From Planctomycetaceae bacterium (GTDB lineage Bacteria > Planctomycetota > Planctomycetia > Pirellulales > Thermoguttaceae): 14,436 nt of DNA. A program made the position numbers and the translations under genes. How positions within the stretch are numbered: the stretch's first letter is position 1; every line of letters begins with the position of its first letter. The stretch lies in assembly GCA_031282385.1 (NCBI GenBank), contig JAITDV010000225.1, forward strand, positions 1 to 14,436. Direction: 5' to 3'. Shown one piece after another: positions 13,774-14,436 of this stretch. Below the pieces are notes generated by a model. The model saw nothing but the letters and a program-made list of their open reading frames with translations, searched no databases and was not told where the DNA came from.

Positions 13774-13965
13774 AGACCTTTTCCCTAACCTAAAAATACA
13801 TCAACGCAACAAAAAAACTACAACGAAAAACCGCCTTTAACTCATCCGAGACCACCCCTAACCCCTCCGAAGGAGGGGAATAAGAAGACGCCTCCTAGGG
13901 AGGCGAATAATTCCCCTCCTTCGGAGGGGTCAGGGGTGGTCTCCTACATGTTAGCGAAAAGGTCT
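13774..13965 (+). repeat. Family A repeat, copy A5
   Basis: Left terminus AGACCTTTTCCCTAACCT, full left arm, core CCCCTCCGAAGGAGGGG, one extra unit (GACGCCTCCTAGGGAGGC), CCCCTCCTTCGGAGGGG, then CATGTTAGCGAAAAGGTCT. Both edges carry TA, and AAT flanks both sides. It is the best-preserved complete copy. Confidence 0.9.
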
Positions 13966-14269
13966 AATGTAACAATATATTTTTATCAACTGTGATTTTG
14001 CGTTTTCTCTCTGGACTTTTGCCAAATACATAACAACTTTTATTAAAAGAGCAGAAGATTAAATCTTACTCAATTTCGGCATATATTTTGAACCCAAAAA
14101 ATACAGAAATTATTGAAACGGAAATTATGAAACCCTTGTTTTTACGGTAAATTATTTTTGGCAAAATAATATTTGATGCAATAATATGACAAAAATCAGG
14201 GAATAGGAACGAATCAGACAAAAAAGCGGCACTCCAAAATAAACGTAACTATTCAACCGTATTAATAAA
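13966..14269. other. Gene-free AT-rich spacer
   Basis: About 300 bases between A5 and the next repeat fragment. I see no gene, RNA or clear repeat, apart from GTAACTATTCAACC near 14247, an inverted relative of GACTGAATAGTTAC at 133-146. Confidence 0.5.
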
Positions 14270-14312
14270 CCACCCCTAACCCCTCCAGAGGAAATTCCCC
14301 TCCCAAAGGCGT
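14270..14312. repeat. Family A core fragment
   Basis: CCACCCCTAACCCCTCCAGA followed by AATTCCCCTCCCAAAGGCG is a decayed family-A hairpin core without termini, directly before copy A6. Confidence 0.65.
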
Positions 14313-14320
14313 GGAACATT

Positions 14321-14436
14321 AGACCTTTTCTCTAACCTAAAAATACATCAACACAACAAAAAACCTACAACAAAAAACCGCCTTTAACTCCTCCGAGACC
14401 ACCCCTAACCCCTCCGAAGGAGGGGAATTATTCCCC
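14321..14436 (+). repeat. Family A repeat, copy A6, cut by the window end
   Basis: AGACCTTTTCTCTAACCT, the left arm, and the first half of the core (CCCCTCCGAAGGAGGGG, then AATTATTCCCC) are present. The rest lies beyond the window. Confidence 0.88.

Noticed and set aside
1..14436. tRNA, rRNA or other structural RNA genes
   Set aside because: No cloverleaf-compatible segment or conserved RNA core was recognised; the strong hairpins belong to repeat families A and B.

Overview
The window is AT-rich, about 69% protein-coding, and built around a molybdenum-nitrogenase structural cluster read left to right: nifH, nifI1, nifI2, nifD, nifK. The order with two PII-like genes between nifH and nifD, the roughly 55-residue insertion in NifD and the short NifK N-terminus all mark the anaerobe-type (group III, Clostridium/methanogen-like) nitrogenase. 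The source is therefore most likely an anaerobic diazotrophic bacterium. The argininosuccinate synthase reads, from memory, most like planctomycete ArgG, so a Planctomycetota host with an anaerobe-type nif cluster is my best guess. This is inference that I could not check. Most genes lack a clear Shine-Dalgarno sequence; the Rrf2 gene, nifI2 and the last gene have one.

Layout. Left flank, all on the minus strand: an OGG-type DNA glycosylase (143-1069), an Rrf2-family regulator (1173-1610) and argG (1830-3056). Centre, plus strand: the nif genes (3992-9371). Right flank: a MalY/PatB-type PLP enzyme on the minus strand (10068-11297), then a large unrecognised membrane-anchored Asn/Pro/Tyr-rich protein on the plus strand (11982-13607). 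nifE, nifN, nifB and nifV are not here, so cofactor assembly must be encoded elsewhere if the system works.

Between the genes the window is packed with two families of short, non-coding, MITE-like repeats. Family A (six copies plus a fragment) has 18-bp terminal inverted repeats bounded by TA and a large nested hairpin made of 27-bp units whose number differs between copies. Family B (about ten full, degenerate or partial copies) is roughly 100 bp, has imperfect terminal inverted repeats of about 21 bp and a central 8-bp-stem hairpin. They occupy every intergenic space of the nif cluster except nifI1-nifI2, supply the apparent start codon of the glycosylase, end one base from the stop of the aminotransferase, and repeatedly abut each other. 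No transposase is present in the window.

How the genes work together: NifH (Fe protein) delivers electrons to NifDK (MoFe protein). NifI1 and NifI2 switch NifDK activity off and on in response to 2-oxoglutarate and ATP in the organisms where this has been studied. The repeats could add RNA structure that sets the relative amounts of NifH and NifDK. The flanking genes show no obvious direct link to nitrogen fixation.
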